Part shown: one piece after another, positions 32,813-41,504 of the stretch
Position numbering within the stretch: the stretch's first letter is position 1
How the letters are laid out: the number at the start of each line of letters is the position of its first letter
Origin: Erysipelotrichaceae bacterium
GTDB taxonomy: Bacteria > Bacillota_I > Bacilli_A > Erysipelotrichales > Erysipelotrichaceae
Direction: 5' to 3'
DNA length: 49,332 nt
NCBI GenBank assembly: GCA_017404785.1
Contig: JAFRBQ010000005.1
Location: 1-49,332, forward strand
The notes under the pieces: generated by a model
Told to the model about the DNA's origin: nothing
What the model saw: the letters and a program-made list of their open reading frames with translations, nothing else
Databases searched by the model: none
Made by a program: the position numbers and the translations under genes

Positions 32813-33045
32813 CTTGATCCTCCCAAAAATAAATAAAACGTCCTTGTCTAAGGACGTCATAATTAACGCGGTTCCACCTTAGTTCACATAGAGATATGTG
32901 CCCTCGAAATCATTAACGCTGATTGACGTCAGGCATTACCCTGAAACAAGGAAGTAGCTTTCACTTATCCATCAGGTATCTTTTCACCACCCAGATACTC
33001 TCTAAGCTGCATAGACAGGTTACTTATCTTCCCTAATATCTTAAC
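32813..33045 (-). promoter_or_regulatory. T-box riboswitch of alaS
   Basis: On the minus strand the T-box sequence AAGGTGGAACCGCGTT lies at 32880-32865, followed by a terminator stem ACGTCCTT/AAGGACGT (32857-32838) and a T-rich tail. Upstream, a stem I region includes an AGAGAG loop-type element and GAAAGCTACTT; GCT at 32958-32956 is the likely alanine specifier codon. Uncharged tRNA-Ala should stabilise the antiterminator. The 5' boundary is approximate. Confidence 0.9.
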
Positions 33046-33060
33046 ATAAAATTACTGTTT

Positions 33061-33609
33061 TCAAGCTCTTTTTTGCCAGCTGTGGATCAGAGTCAATAGA
33101 CCCGGAGCCAGTAGTATGTTGGTCAATAGCTCAATGACAAAGTTGATTGACATCAGAGCTGAGATCATAACGGCAAAAGATGATTCAAAGAAAATGATCA
33201 GACAAAGAAACAGAGTAACGGTGTTGGTCAAAGGTGCAGCAGCAGCTGCCAGAACGATACCGAGTTTTTCGTTCTTATCCTTGAAGATCTTATAGACAAG
33301 GCCACTGACATATCCAGCTAATGCGCCTTTAATGATGCAGACACTGATCGTGATCACCGGATGAATTGCCAGCATCGTAGCTCCTGATGGATCAGCTCCT
33401 GTAACGACCATGATCGCAACGACTACTCCAAAGACAGTTCCTAAAAGCAAACCTATATAAGGCCCGAATGTGGCTGCTCCGACGATGATCGGGATAAGTG
33501 TCAGTGTTATCGGAAACGAGCCGAAATTTATGAATGTTGAAATGCACTGCAGCACTACGATAAGTGCGGCAAAGATCGCTATTATTGCTGTTTTTCTGTT
33601 TTTATCCAT
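33061..33609 (-). CDS. ECF transporter S component
   Basis: A 182-residue membrane protein with about six hydrophobic segments, matching substrate-binding S components of energy-coupling factor vitamin transporters. The start (KTAIIAIFAALIVVLQCI), the ALAGYVSGLVYKIF segment and alanine-rich AAAAAPLTNTVTLF are typical. The vitamin is not identifiable, and no EcfAAT module or vitamin riboswitch is adjacent; it presumably shares a module encoded elsewhere. It overlaps the recD2 end by eight bases. Confidence 0.83.
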   Translation of the reverse strand: MDKNRKTAIIAIFAALIVVLQCISTFINFGSFPITLTLIPIIVGAATFGPYIGLLLGTVFGVVVAIMVVTGADPSGATMLAIHPVITISVCIIKGALAGYVSGLVYKIFKDKNEKLGIVLAAAAAPLTNTVTLFLCLIIFFESSFAVMISALMSINFVIELLTNILLAPGLLTLIHSWQKRA

Positions 33610-35719
33610 CTTCCATCAACCTCTTTACCAATGTGGTGTTGCGCTTTTTCATCATGCAGGAAAGACCATGCATGAACAAAGCACCATCACCTATTATAAC
33701 AAGTTTGTTTTTTGCGCGCGATATCGCAGTATAGATCAGCTTTCTGTTTAACATGCGCAGATTGTTCTTGCTGATGATGAAATAGACGATCGGATATTCT
33801 GAACCTTGCGATTTATGGACCGACATCGCATAGGCCAGAGCGATGTCACTCAATTCTTCAAATTCATAAAAGACATAGATACCCGTATAATCGACCATCA
33901 GGTATTTTTCCTTTTCATCTATCTCGCTCAGGATACCGATATCCCCGTTATAGACATCATCATTCGGTCTGTTTTTAAGCTGCAGGATCTTGTCATCGAT
34001 CCTGTAGGTGAATTGCCCTGCTTTCTTTTCCTTTTTGCTTATATCGCTTGGATTGAAGGTATCCTGCAGAAGGACATTGAGATTATCAATGCCCCAGACA
34101 CCTTTATACATTGGTGAAAGGATCTGGATATCGTTGAGCGAATAGCCTTCATTTACATCCTGTTTTATCAATGAGATCAGATCGAAATCACGTTCATAAA
34201 TGTTGTAGAAACTGATATCCTTGTGATAACGCTCAAGATCGACATCGTTATTGATGATGTCATTGGCAAGATTAATGATCTCACTTCCTTCAGCCTGTCG
34301 GTGATTGTGTTTGAGTTCAGTGACCGGGAACATCTTTGATAGCAACAGATCGCTCAAGAGTTCTCCCGGTTTTATTGAAGGCAGCTGATTGTTGTCACCA
34401 ATTATGCAGAGTTTCTTGATCCTCGATCCCGCTTTCAGTAAAGAAGCAAACAGCGAATTGTCGACCATGGAGAACTCGTCGATGATAAGGCAGTCATAGA
34501 GGATCGGATTGTCGATATCATAGGCAAAAAGATTCGATTCCTTATTCCATTTGAGCAGCGAATGGATCGTCTTTGATTCGACATCGCAGATCTCGTTGAT
34601 GCGCTTGGCAGCTCTGCCGGTTGGCGCAACTACGATCAGATTGGAAAATGGGAAGTATTCCTTGAAGATCTCGACCATTCCTCTTACGATCGTCGTCTTG
34701 CCGGTTCCAGGTCCCCCTACGATGAAAGAGATGCCATTATCAAAGAAATTCCTGATCGCCTGTTTCTGGATGTCGTCATATTGAATGCTCAGCTGTTTCT
34801 CGCAGTTTTCAATGCCTTCTTCAATCAATTCTTTCGATAAAGGCAGTTCACTGCTGAAGTTTCTCAGATATTGCGCGATGAATTTTTCATCGTTGTAGTC
34901 GGCAAAAAGATAGTAGCGGTTTTCTTCTTTGATGATGTAGTTTTCATCGATCGCAGTTTCAAGTGCTTCTGTAAAGTCGTTATTCTGCCCCTGTCTTTTC
35001 AGATAGGCAAAAAGTTCCTCTTCTTCGACAAAGATATTTCCTGAATTGAAAGTGTATTCCTTCAGGAAATATATAAGATAGGCGACCATGTATTTGAGCT
35101 GTGCATCTGCGAATTCGACCTTCTGTGCGTACTGTTTGACGGCCTCAAATCTGATACCGTAGATGTCGTTGTAGAATCTGAAAGGATTGTTCTGTCCTAC
35201 TTCGAGCGTCGCCAGTTTGAATCTGGCGAAGATCCGCTGTGCTTCATTGTTGTTGAAACCATTGGAGACAAGATTGAAGAGGATATCGTTTTCCGGATCA
35301 TTCAGATTCTCAAAACCTTCCTGTAAAGAAGCATACTGTTTGTTTGTCAAAGTAACTTCAAAGATGGCTTCTGGTCTTTCCTTGAGCAGATTGAGTGTTT
35401 CATCCCCAAAATGATCATAGATCTTTTCAGCAGTCTTTTTCCCTATACCTTTAAAAGCCTTACTGCCAAGAAAAGAGATGATCTCATCCTTCTTGTCAGG
35501 AAGGATCTTTTCGATCGTCAGCATCGCAAACTGAAAGCCATAGCGGGGATGATCTACATAGTTCCCGGTCAGCCGGTAAAGCTGTTTTTCTTCATAGTCA
35601 AAAGAAGGTCCCGTAACTGTAATGGGCCCGTCTTCGGTTTTGAATTTACTTACCATATAGGAACTGCTTTTATATATGGTGTGGGTGAACATCCCTTCAA
35701 GGATCTCGGTATCAGCCAT
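33602..35719 (-). CDS. recD2: RecD2-type ATP-dependent DNA helicase
   Basis: A 705-residue superfamily 1B helicase. An OB-like N-terminal region and tandem helix-hairpin-helix segments (FKGIGKKTAEKIYDHFG near residue 90) mark the RecD2 type, which acts without RecBC. The motor has Walker A VGGPGTGKTTIV near residue 335, Walker B LIIDEFSMVD, GDNNQLPSIKPG and the C-terminal VHKSQGSEYP and TAISRAKNKLVI. It overlaps mnmA by eight bases. RecD2 proteins are linked to mismatch repair and fork protection in Bacillus. Confidence 0.94.
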   Translation of the reverse strand: MADTEILEGMFTHTIYKSSSYMVSKFKTEDGPITVTGPSFDYEEKQLYRLTGNYVDHPRYGFQFAMLTIEKILPDKKDEIISFLGSKAFKGIGKKTAEKIYDHFGDETLNLLKERPEAIFEVTLTNKQYASLQEGFENLNDPENDILFNLVSNGFNNNEAQRIFARFKLATLEVGQNNPFRFYNDIYGIRFEAVKQYAQKVEFADAQLKYMVAYLIYFLKEYTFNSGNIFVEEEELFAYLKRQGQNNDFTEALETAIDENYIIKEENRYYLFADYNDEKFIAQYLRNFSSELPLSKELIEEGIENCEKQLSIQYDDIQKQAIRNFFDNGISFIVGGPGTGKTTIVRGMVEIFKEYFPFSNLIVVAPTGRAAKRINEICDVESKTIHSLLKWNKESNLFAYDIDNPILYDCLIIDEFSMVDNSLFASLLKAGSRIKKLCIIGDNNQLPSIKPGELLSDLLLSKMFPVTELKHNHRQAEGSEIINLANDIINNDVDLERYHKDISFYNIYERDFDLISLIKQDVNEGYSLNDIQILSPMYKGVWGIDNLNVLLQDTFNPSDISKKEKKAGQFTYRIDDKILQLKNRPNDDVYNGDIGILSEIDEKEKYLMVDYTGIYVFYEFEELSDIALAYAMSVHKSQGSEYPIVYFIISKNNLRMLNRKLIYTAISRAKNKLVIIGDGALFMHGLSCMMKKRNTTLVKRLMEDG

Positions 35720-36857
35720 TGTTTACCCGTTTGTTGAGCCAGTCAGAAACGCTCTGGCCGTTGTAGTATGTATCTTCGATCACTCCGCCACCCAGAAGCA
35801 TGCCATCCTTGTAGAAGACGGCCTGCTGACCAGGAGTTACGGCTTTGATCTTCTGTGGGTATGAAAGAAGCACTGAATCATCAGTGAGTTTTTTCAGATG
35901 AACTTTATTGTCGGCCTGACGATAGCGGAACTTGCATTCGATATCCATTTCCTGCGGTATGTCTTCGATCCAGTTGATGTCCTGAATCAGACAGCTGTCG
36001 GAATTGAGATAATCTTCATTGTTTATGGAAGTAAGATAGAGAATATTCTTCTTTACATCCTTGCCTACGCAATAGTAAGGTCCTCTGTTTCCTCCGACGC
36101 CAAAGCCTTTCCTCTGGCCGATCGTATAATAATAGACACCATCGTGTTCACCAACTTCTTCCAGAGTATCGATATCAATGATCTTTCCTTTCTTCATCGG
36201 GATATAGTTCTGAAGAAACTGCCGGAAATTCCTTTCACCGATAAAACAGATCCCTGTGGAATCCTTCTTGTCGGCGATCTCAAGATCAAGCTCATGTGCG
36301 ATCCTTCTAACTTCCTGCTTGGTGATATCCGCAAGCGGGAACAGGGTCTGATCCAGTGCGGATCTATTGACCTGGGCCAGGAAATAGGACTGATCCTTGC
36401 TAAGATCAAGAGCCTTATAGTAATGCCTTCTGCCATCGATCTCTTCTGCCTTGAAGTAGTGGCCGGTGGCAATATAATCAAATCCCTTTTCTTTTGCAAA
36501 TCTTAGAAAATAGTCAAATTTTATATATTTATTGCAAAGGATATCCGGATTGGGAGTCCTGCCCTTTTCATATTCCTCAATGAAATTTCTGAAGACATAG
36601 TTCCAGTATTCTTCGATATAGTCGCTTCTTAAAAGTTCCAGTCCTAGTTTATCGGCGACTTTCTTGGCATCATTGAAATCTTCTTCCTGCGGACAGATAT
36701 CGTTATTCAGGGTGTTGTTTCCCAATGTGTCGTTATTGAGCACTGAATCCCAGTTACGCATAAAACAGCAGGTAACTTCATAACCTGCCTGTTTTAATTG
36801 ATATGCGGCAATTGCGCTGTCAACGCCACCTGAAAGACCAACCAAGACTTTCAGCAT
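35712..36857 (-). CDS. mnmA: tRNA-specific 2-thiouridylase MnmA
   Basis: A 381-residue enzyme that makes 2-thiouridine at wobble position 34 of tRNA-Lys, Glu and Gln. LVGLSGGVDSAIAAYQL is the PP-loop; NPDILCNKYIKF has the first catalytic Cys and STGICFIGERNFRQFL the second; the C-terminal beta-barrel ends DGMLLGGGVIEDT. The frame extends to a TTG at 36878, but homologues begin at the ATG at 36857, which overlaps the spx stop by seven bases. No cysteine desulfurase is adjacent. Confidence 0.95.
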   Translation of the reverse strand: MLKVLVGLSGGVDSAIAAYQLKQAGYEVTCCFMRNWDSVLNNDTLGNNTLNNDICPQEEDFNDAKKVADKLGLELLRSDYIEEYWNYVFRNFIEEYEKGRTPNPDILCNKYIKFDYFLRFAKEKGFDYIATGHYFKAEEIDGRRHYYKALDLSKDQSYFLAQVNRSALDQTLFPLADITKQEVRRIAHELDLEIADKKDSTGICFIGERNFRQFLQNYIPMKKGKIIDIDTLEEVGEHDGVYYYTIGQRKGFGVGGNRGPYYCVGKDVKKNILYLTSINNEDYLNSDSCLIQDINWIEDIPQEMDIECKFRYRQADNKVHLKKLTDDSVLLSYPQKIKAVTPGQQAVFYKDGMLLGGGVIEDTYYNGQSVSDWLNKRVNNG

Positions 36858-37270
36858 TCCTGACGTATATCTCCACAAGCTTCAAAATGCGGACAGCCGT
36901 CGTCACATCTAGGAATAGATTTTATCTTCTTGAAAAGTTCGATCTCTTCCTCATCATAGCCGACCTGCATGTTTCTATCGTCAATAATGATCGGTCTTTT
37001 AAGGATAGAAGGATTATCCACGATAAAATCGCACAATTCATTCAATGACATGGAATCTATATCTACTTTATTCTCTTGAATGATTTTTGAACGTTTGGAG
37101 ATAATGTCGTCAGTGCCATTATCGGTCCTGGAGATCAGATATTTGATCTCTTCCTTGTTAAGAAGTGTCGAAAAGATGTTCTTTTCAAGAAAACGAAGAT
37201 TGTTGTCTTTAAGATAGTTCTTAACTTTGCGGCATGACGAACAGCCCGGTGATGTATAGATTACAATCAT
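36851..37270 (-). CDS. spx: Spx-family transcriptional regulator with Cys-rich C-terminal tail
   Basis: A 139-residue ArsC-fold regulator that binds the RNA polymerase alpha C-terminal domain. The redox switch is YTSPGCSSCRKVK (CxxC); NGTDDIISKRSKI and RPIIIDDRNMQVGYDEEEIE match Spx of Bacillus closely. Bacillus Spx has 131 residues; this protein instead ends RCDDGCPHFEACGDIRQEC, adding four Cys and a His that could bind metal. There is no Shine-Dalgarno sequence; TACAAT lies six bases before the ATG, predicting a leaderless mRNA. It is divergent from trpS and overlaps mnmA. Confidence 0.88.
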   Translation of the reverse strand: MIVIYTSPGCSSCRKVKNYLKDNNLRFLEKNIFSTLLNKEEIKYLISRTDNGTDDIISKRSKIIQENKVDIDSMSLNELCDFIVDNPSILKRPIIIDDRNMQVGYDEEEIELFKKIKSIPRCDDGCPHFEACGDIRQEC

Positions 37271-37276
37271 AGTTAC

Positions 37277-37305
37277 ATTGTAGCACTATACAGGTTTGAT
37301 TTAAA
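37277..37305 (-). promoter_or_regulatory. Promoter of spx, sharing its -35 with the trpS side
   Basis: On the minus strand TTTAAA (37305-37300) and TACAAT (37282-37277) are 17 bases apart, and the ATG follows six bases later. TTTAAA is palindromic, and on the plus strand it lies 16 bases before GATAAT (37322-37327), a possible -10 for the trpS leader. Both assignments rest on pattern matching only. Confidence 0.5.
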
Positions 37306-37327
37306 CGCCTGTTTAGTATAAGATAAT

Positions 37328-37533
37328 GAAGGAAATATTAGTCTGTACTGTCACTTTATAGAGAGATCATGGATGGTGAAAATGATCAATACAATATAGA
37401 TGAACTGGGACCGTTTCTTTGGCTGGCGATAGTCATCCACGTAGTTCTGCGTTAAGGATAAAAGTAATAAACAAAGGTGGTACCGCGCAGATGCGCCCTT
37501 TATATCACCTTTTTATTTTTAGGGAGGAATATT
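37328..37533 (+). promoter_or_regulatory. T-box riboswitch of trpS
   Basis: The T-box sequence AAGGTGGTACCGCG is at 37474-37487. Stem I features include GAGAGA and GGATGGTGAAAATGATC; TGG at 37406-37408, within GAACTGGGACC, is the expected tryptophan specifier codon. AAAGGTG (37473-37479) and CACCTTT (from 37506) can form the terminator, ending in T-rich sequence. The 5' end is approximate. Confidence 0.9.
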
Positions 37534-38523
37534 ATGAAAAGAATGCTTTCGGGAATCAAACCGACCGGTCAGCTGACTCTGGGCAACTACATTGGAGCCC
37601 TTAGAAACTTTGTAAAGTATCAGGATGACTACGAGATGATCGTCTTCATCGCCAATCTTCACTGTATAACCGAATATCAGGATCCTAAAGATCTGAGAAA
37701 AAATCTTACGGATGCGGTAGCTCTTTATCTGGCCTGCGGTCTAGATCCTGAAAAATCGACCATCTTCCTTCAGACCGATGTTCATGCTCATGCCGAACTA
37801 GGCTACATTATGGCCTGCAATACCTATCTGGGAGAGCTGAACCGCATGACCCAGTTCAAGGACAGAATGGCCAAAGGCGAAAAGAACATGACAGCCGGTC
37901 TTTATTCCTACCCTTGTCTGATGGCGGCTGATATCCTGCTTTATGATGCGAATTATGTTCCGGTCGGCGAAGACCAGAAGCAGCATGTCGAACTGACCAG
38001 AGATATCGCTCAGCGTTTCAACAACAAATATGGCGAGACCTTCGTCGTTCCTGAACCACTTATCGCCAAGGTCGGTGCCAGGATCATGTCCCTTTCCGAT
38101 CCGACCAAGAAGATGTCCAAATCGGAAGAGACAAACAAAGGCTGCATCTATCTACTTGATGATCTCAAGTCAGCCCGCAAAAAGATCATGTCTGCCGTGA
38201 CTGATTCACTAGGCATTATCCAGCTTGATAAGGTCAATCAGCCTGGTCTTTATAACCTGATCGAGATCGCTTCATCCCTAAGTGGACGCAGTATGGAAGA
38301 TATCGTTGAAGAATTCAAGGATCAGGGTTATGGCAAGCTCAAGGGTTATGTCGCCGATGTTGTGTGTGAATCTCTTGAAAAGATCCAGAACAGATACAAC
38401 GAGATCATTGAATCAAAACAGCTTGAAAAAGTACTCAATGAAGGTGCTTTAAAAGCTTCAAAAATGGCCGATGCCAAGCTCGAAGAAGTAAAAAGAAAGA
38501 TCGGTCTGGAGATCAAATATTAA
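37534..38523 (+). CDS. trpS: Tryptophanyl-tRNA synthetase
   Basis: A 329-residue class I synthetase. SGIKPTGQLTLGNYIGAL carries the HIGH-like motif, MAADILLYDANYVPVGEDQ is the family-specific segment and KKMSKSEE is KMSKS. The open frame extends into the T-box leader, but AGGGAGG at 37521-37527 places the start at 37534, matching homologues. The gene is monocistronic, with a terminator directly after it. Confidence 0.97.
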   Translation: MKRMLSGIKPTGQLTLGNYIGALRNFVKYQDDYEMIVFIANLHCITEYQDPKDLRKNLTDAVALYLACGLDPEKSTIFLQTDVHAHAELGYIMACNTYLGELNRMTQFKDRMAKGEKNMTAGLYSYPCLMAADILLYDANYVPVGEDQKQHVELTRDIAQRFNNKYGETFVVPEPLIAKVGARIMSLSDPTKKMSKSEETNKGCIYLLDDLKSARKKIMSAVTDSLGIIQLDKVNQPGLYNLIEIASSLSGRSMEDIVEEFKDQGYGKLKGYVADVVCESLEKIQNRYNEIIESKQLEKVLNEGALKASKMADAKLEEVKRKIGLEIKY

Positions 38524-38524
38524 A

Positions 38525-38556
38525 AATAATCACTTTGAAGTGATTATTTTTTTTAA
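38525..38556. terminator. Bidirectional terminator between trpS and rmuC
   Basis: AATAATCACT (38525-38534) and AGTGATTATT (38539-38548) form a 10-bp stem with a 4-nt loop. Eight T follow the stem on the plus strand and a T-run follows on the minus strand, so it can end both convergent genes. Confidence 0.85.
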
Positions 38557-39596
38557 TTCAGGTCTTCAATATCACCGGAATTGATCTTATTGAATCTTCT
38601 GATGATCTTTAATGAAGTTGTATTGAGATTATTGAAAGCTGTACCGAGGTTTTCATACTGTTTTATAAGTTCCTGAGTTCTAAGTTCATAGCGCTTGAAT
38701 TCAACGGATAATTCACCTAACAATTTTTCGATCTCCTTGGCCTGTTCATCCTTTTTCTGGGAAAGATAGATGGACTTAATTGCTGTGATATAAGCCATCA
38801 GTGTTGTCGGTGAAACAATATAGACTTTAAGCTTGTATGACAGATCCACAAGATCTTGGAAGTTGGTGTAGATCTCTGAGAAGATCGCTTCAGCCGGTAT
38901 GAACATGTAGGCCATATCCGCCGTTACACCTTCAATGATGTATTTCCTGCTTATATCATCAAGATGTTTTCTGACATCATCCTTAAACAGTCTTCTGGCT
39001 GCTTCTTTTTCCTTTTCACTGTTGTTTTCATCATAGATACGCCGATAATTCTCCAGAGGAAATTTGGAATCGACACAGATGATCGGCATCGATTCACTGC
39101 CATAGATCACGGCATCAGCGATAAAACCGTTAGGCAGCTTGAATTGTCTATCATAGAAACTTGAATCTGTTCCATAGGCAGCTTCAAGTAGTGAATACAG
39201 TTCAACTTCACCAAAGGTTCCCCTGCTTTTCTTATCTACCAGGATATTCTGCAGAGATATGACATCGCTTGAAAGCTCATTGATGCCCTTCTGGGCTTCA
39301 TCGATCTTTACGATCCTTTCATTGATCCGGTTATATATCTCGTTATTGGCCTTGTTCCCCTGGATCAGATTGGAATTGATCCTTTCGGAAAAGTTATTGA
39401 ACTCATCATTAAATGATCTGTTCATATCGAGCAGATCTTTATTCAGATTGGTCCTTATCTCATAGATCGATCTGCTCAATTCGTTGTGCAGATCGTTGGT
39501 CTTCTTGGCGTTGTTGAGGACGATTATCAGGATGATTATTATGCTCAGAAGAAATAATGCCATCATGATAAACAGCATCATGTTGTAATCCATCAT
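38553..39596 (-). CDS. rmuC: DNA recombination protein RmuC
   Basis: A 347-residue protein with an N-terminal membrane segment (residues 5-27), a coiled coil to about residue 115 and a PD-(D/E)XK-like nuclease domain: GTFGEVELYSLLE, then ICVDSKFPLENYRRI with the DxK core. RmuC limits rearrangements at inverted repeats. Two ATGs lie in tandem; the first overlaps the stop of the upstream small ORF by four bases. Confidence 0.93.
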   Translation of the reverse strand: MMDYNMMLFIMMALFLLSIIIILIIVLNNAKKTNDLHNELSRSIYEIRTNLNKDLLDMNRSFNDEFNNFSERINSNLIQGNKANNEIYNRINERIVKIDEAQKGINELSSDVISLQNILVDKKSRGTFGEVELYSLLEAAYGTDSSFYDRQFKLPNGFIADAVIYGSESMPIICVDSKFPLENYRRIYDENNSEKEKEAARRLFKDDVRKHLDDISRKYIIEGVTADMAYMFIPAEAIFSEIYTNFQDLVDLSYKLKVYIVSPTTLMAYITAIKSIYLSQKKDEQAKEIEKLLGELSVEFKRYELRTQELIKQYENLGTAFNNLNTTSLKIIRRFNKINSGDIEDLN

Positions 39597-39763
39597 TCTT
39601 CCTCGTTGTTGATATAGTCTCTGATCATTTCCAGTTTCTCATGGAAATCGGTATTGCGGTCCTTCTCGACTGAGATCAAAGACAGAATAAAAGCATGCAG
39701 CGCATTTATCGTCAGCATGATGATCGTCAGTAAGGATAAATAATCAGAAAGATTTCTAAGCAT
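39593..39763 (-). CDS. Small membrane protein, function unknown
   Basis: A 56-residue frame that I translated by hand. It begins MLRNLSDYLSLL, has one hydrophobic segment around residues 8-31 (LSLLTIIMLTINALHAFIL) and a charged C-terminal half ending NNEEE. Its ATG is inside the last codons of uvrC (ATGCTTAG overlap of eight bases) and its stop overlaps the rmuC ATG (ATGA). AAGAGAAG precedes the start. This tight packing supports a real gene. I do not recognise the family. Confidence 0.65.
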   Translation of the reverse strand: MLRNLSDYLSLLTIIMLTINALHAFILSLISVEKDRNTDFHEKLEMIRDYINNEEE

Positions 39764-41504
39764 TTTCTTCTCTTAACTTATTATACAATTCTTCAGCCAC
39801 ATTGCTGCTCAAAACTGTCTTGAGCTCTTCCAAAGACAGAGTTCTGATATTGGAGATGGTCTTATATTTCTTAAGCAGTTTAAGTCTCGATTTTGGTCCT
39901 AGACCCTTAACATCATCTAGTACGGATCTGTACATGGCTTTCTGTCTGAGTTTCTTGTGATAGGTTATCGCAAAACGGTGAACTTCATCCTGCATGTTGG
40001 TCAGGAAAAAGAACATGTTTGAATCCTTTTCGATATTGATGATCTCGTAGTTGACATCCATCATGTAGGAAGTATTGTGATGATCGTCCTTGCCCAGACC
40101 GACGATCGTGATATCCATACCTAAGGAACCAAGTACTTCCTTGGCGATATCGATCTGGATCCTGCCGCCATCGACGATGATCAGATCCGGTCTTTCAAGA
40201 TCATCCTTTAGAACACGGAAATATCTTCGATAAAGCATCTCCCTCATCGAAGACAGGTCATTGGCGGAATCTTCAAGCTTGAAAAGACGGTAGTCTTTTT
40301 TTGAAGGCCTGTAATCCTTGTATACCACCATGGCTCCGACTGTATTAACACCGCCGGTATGGGAGTTATCGAAAAGTTCGATCCTTTTTATCTTTCTGTT
40401 GAAGATCCTGTTAAACTCAGCTTCAAGATCATCGGTATACGTTTCTTTGGAAGTTATGACTTTCTTGTTTTGTTTTAATGTCTCCACACAGTTGGAATGG
40501 GCTTGCTTCAATAACTGATATTTATAGCCTCTGGTGACACTCTGGGCATTATAGATATCGCCAAAATAAGATACGAGCTCCTTTGGCAGATATAAGGCCT
40601 TTGGTTTTTCATTTATCTCATAGAACTGATAGATATAGGATGTCACGAAGTTCTCAGGGTCTCCGACAAGATAATCGATAAACTTGTCTGAAGATAAGAG
40701 CCTTCCCTTTTTGACAAAAAGTCCGACGATCGAGATGTAGCCATCTTCCACATAGTAGTTGAAGACATCGAATGATTCGCGGTTGTTTTTCTGAACATCC
40801 TGTTTCTGATTGGTCTGTCTTACATCGTAGATGAGATCGCGATAGTAAGCTGAATTTTCAAAATCGAGCTTTTCCGTGGCTTCATCCATCTTCTTTTTAA
40901 GATCATTGATGATATTGCGATTGTCACCATTGAGAAAGGCAAAGATATCATCCTTGACTTTATCCGATTCTGCCTGAGGAACTTCGATCTTGCAATAGCC
41001 GGGACATTGCCCCATATGATAGTAAAGACAGAGTTCCTTCTGCATCGTGTGACATTTTCTGGTCGGATAGAGCTTGTTTATGAGTTCGACCATGTTTCGG
41101 GCGGCACCGACATCAGGAAACGGTCCAAAAAGCTTGCCTTTATATCTAGATTTCTTCTTGAGTCTTACAACTTCGACATAAGGTTCAGGACAGTCTTTCA
41201 GCAGGATATAGGGATATGATTTGTCATCCTTGAAGACGATCTTGTATTTGGGATCATACTCCTTGATCAGATTGTATTCAAGGATCAGAGCTTCCTTTTC
41301 ACTCTTGGTGACAATGTAGTCAAAATCGACGATATTGCTGACAAGCTTGGTCGTCTTGTAGTCGTGTGCTCCTCTGAAATAGGAATTGACGCGATTGAAA
41401 AGATTTATGGCTTTTCCGACATAAATTACTGTTCCGTCTTTATCCTTATGCAGATACACACCCGGCTTCTTGGGCAGGGTCTGCAGTTTTTCCTTAAGTT
41501 CCAT
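39756..41504 (-). CDS. uvrC: UvrABC system protein C
   Basis: A 582-residue nucleotide-excision-repair endonuclease. The N-terminal GIY-YIG domain (KPGVYLHKDKDGTVIYVGKA) makes the 3' cut; a UVR domain is near residue 200; the C-terminal RNase H-like domain (ELFDNSHTGG, then LIIVDGG) makes the 5' cut; helix-hairpin-helix motifs (LDDVKGLGPKSRLKLL) bind DNA. Length is normal. The ATG overlaps the mutS2 stop, matching the Bacillus mutS2-uvrC neighbourhood although trxA is absent. Confidence 0.97.
   Translation of the reverse strand: MELKEKLQTLPKKPGVYLHKDKDGTVIYVGKAINLFNRVNSYFRGAHDYKTTKLVSNIVDFDYIVTKSEKEALILEYNLIKEYDPKYKIVFKDDKSYPYILLKDCPEPYVEVVRLKKKSRYKGKLFGPFPDVGAARNMVELINKLYPTRKCHTMQKELCLYYHMGQCPGYCKIEVPQAESDKVKDDIFAFLNGDNRNIINDLKKKMDEATEKLDFENSAYYRDLIYDVRQTNQKQDVQKNNRESFDVFNYYVEDGYISIVGLFVKKGRLLSSDKFIDYLVGDPENFVTSYIYQFYEINEKPKALYLPKELVSYFGDIYNAQSVTRGYKYQLLKQAHSNCVETLKQNKKVITSKETYTDDLEAEFNRIFNRKIKRIELFDNSHTGGVNTVGAMVVYKDYRPSKKDYRLFKLEDSANDLSSMREMLYRRYFRVLKDDLERPDLIIVDGGRIQIDIAKEVLGSLGMDITIVGLGKDDHHNTSYMMDVNYEIINIEKDSNMFFFLTNMQDEVHRFAITYHKKLRQKAMYRSVLDDVKGLGPKSRLKLLKKYKTISNIRTLSLEELKTVLSSNVAEELYNKLREENA

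Noticed and set aside
35898..36506. 202-codon open frame antisense to mnmA
   Set aside because: It is entirely opposite the conserved MnmA catalytic domain; there is no independent support.
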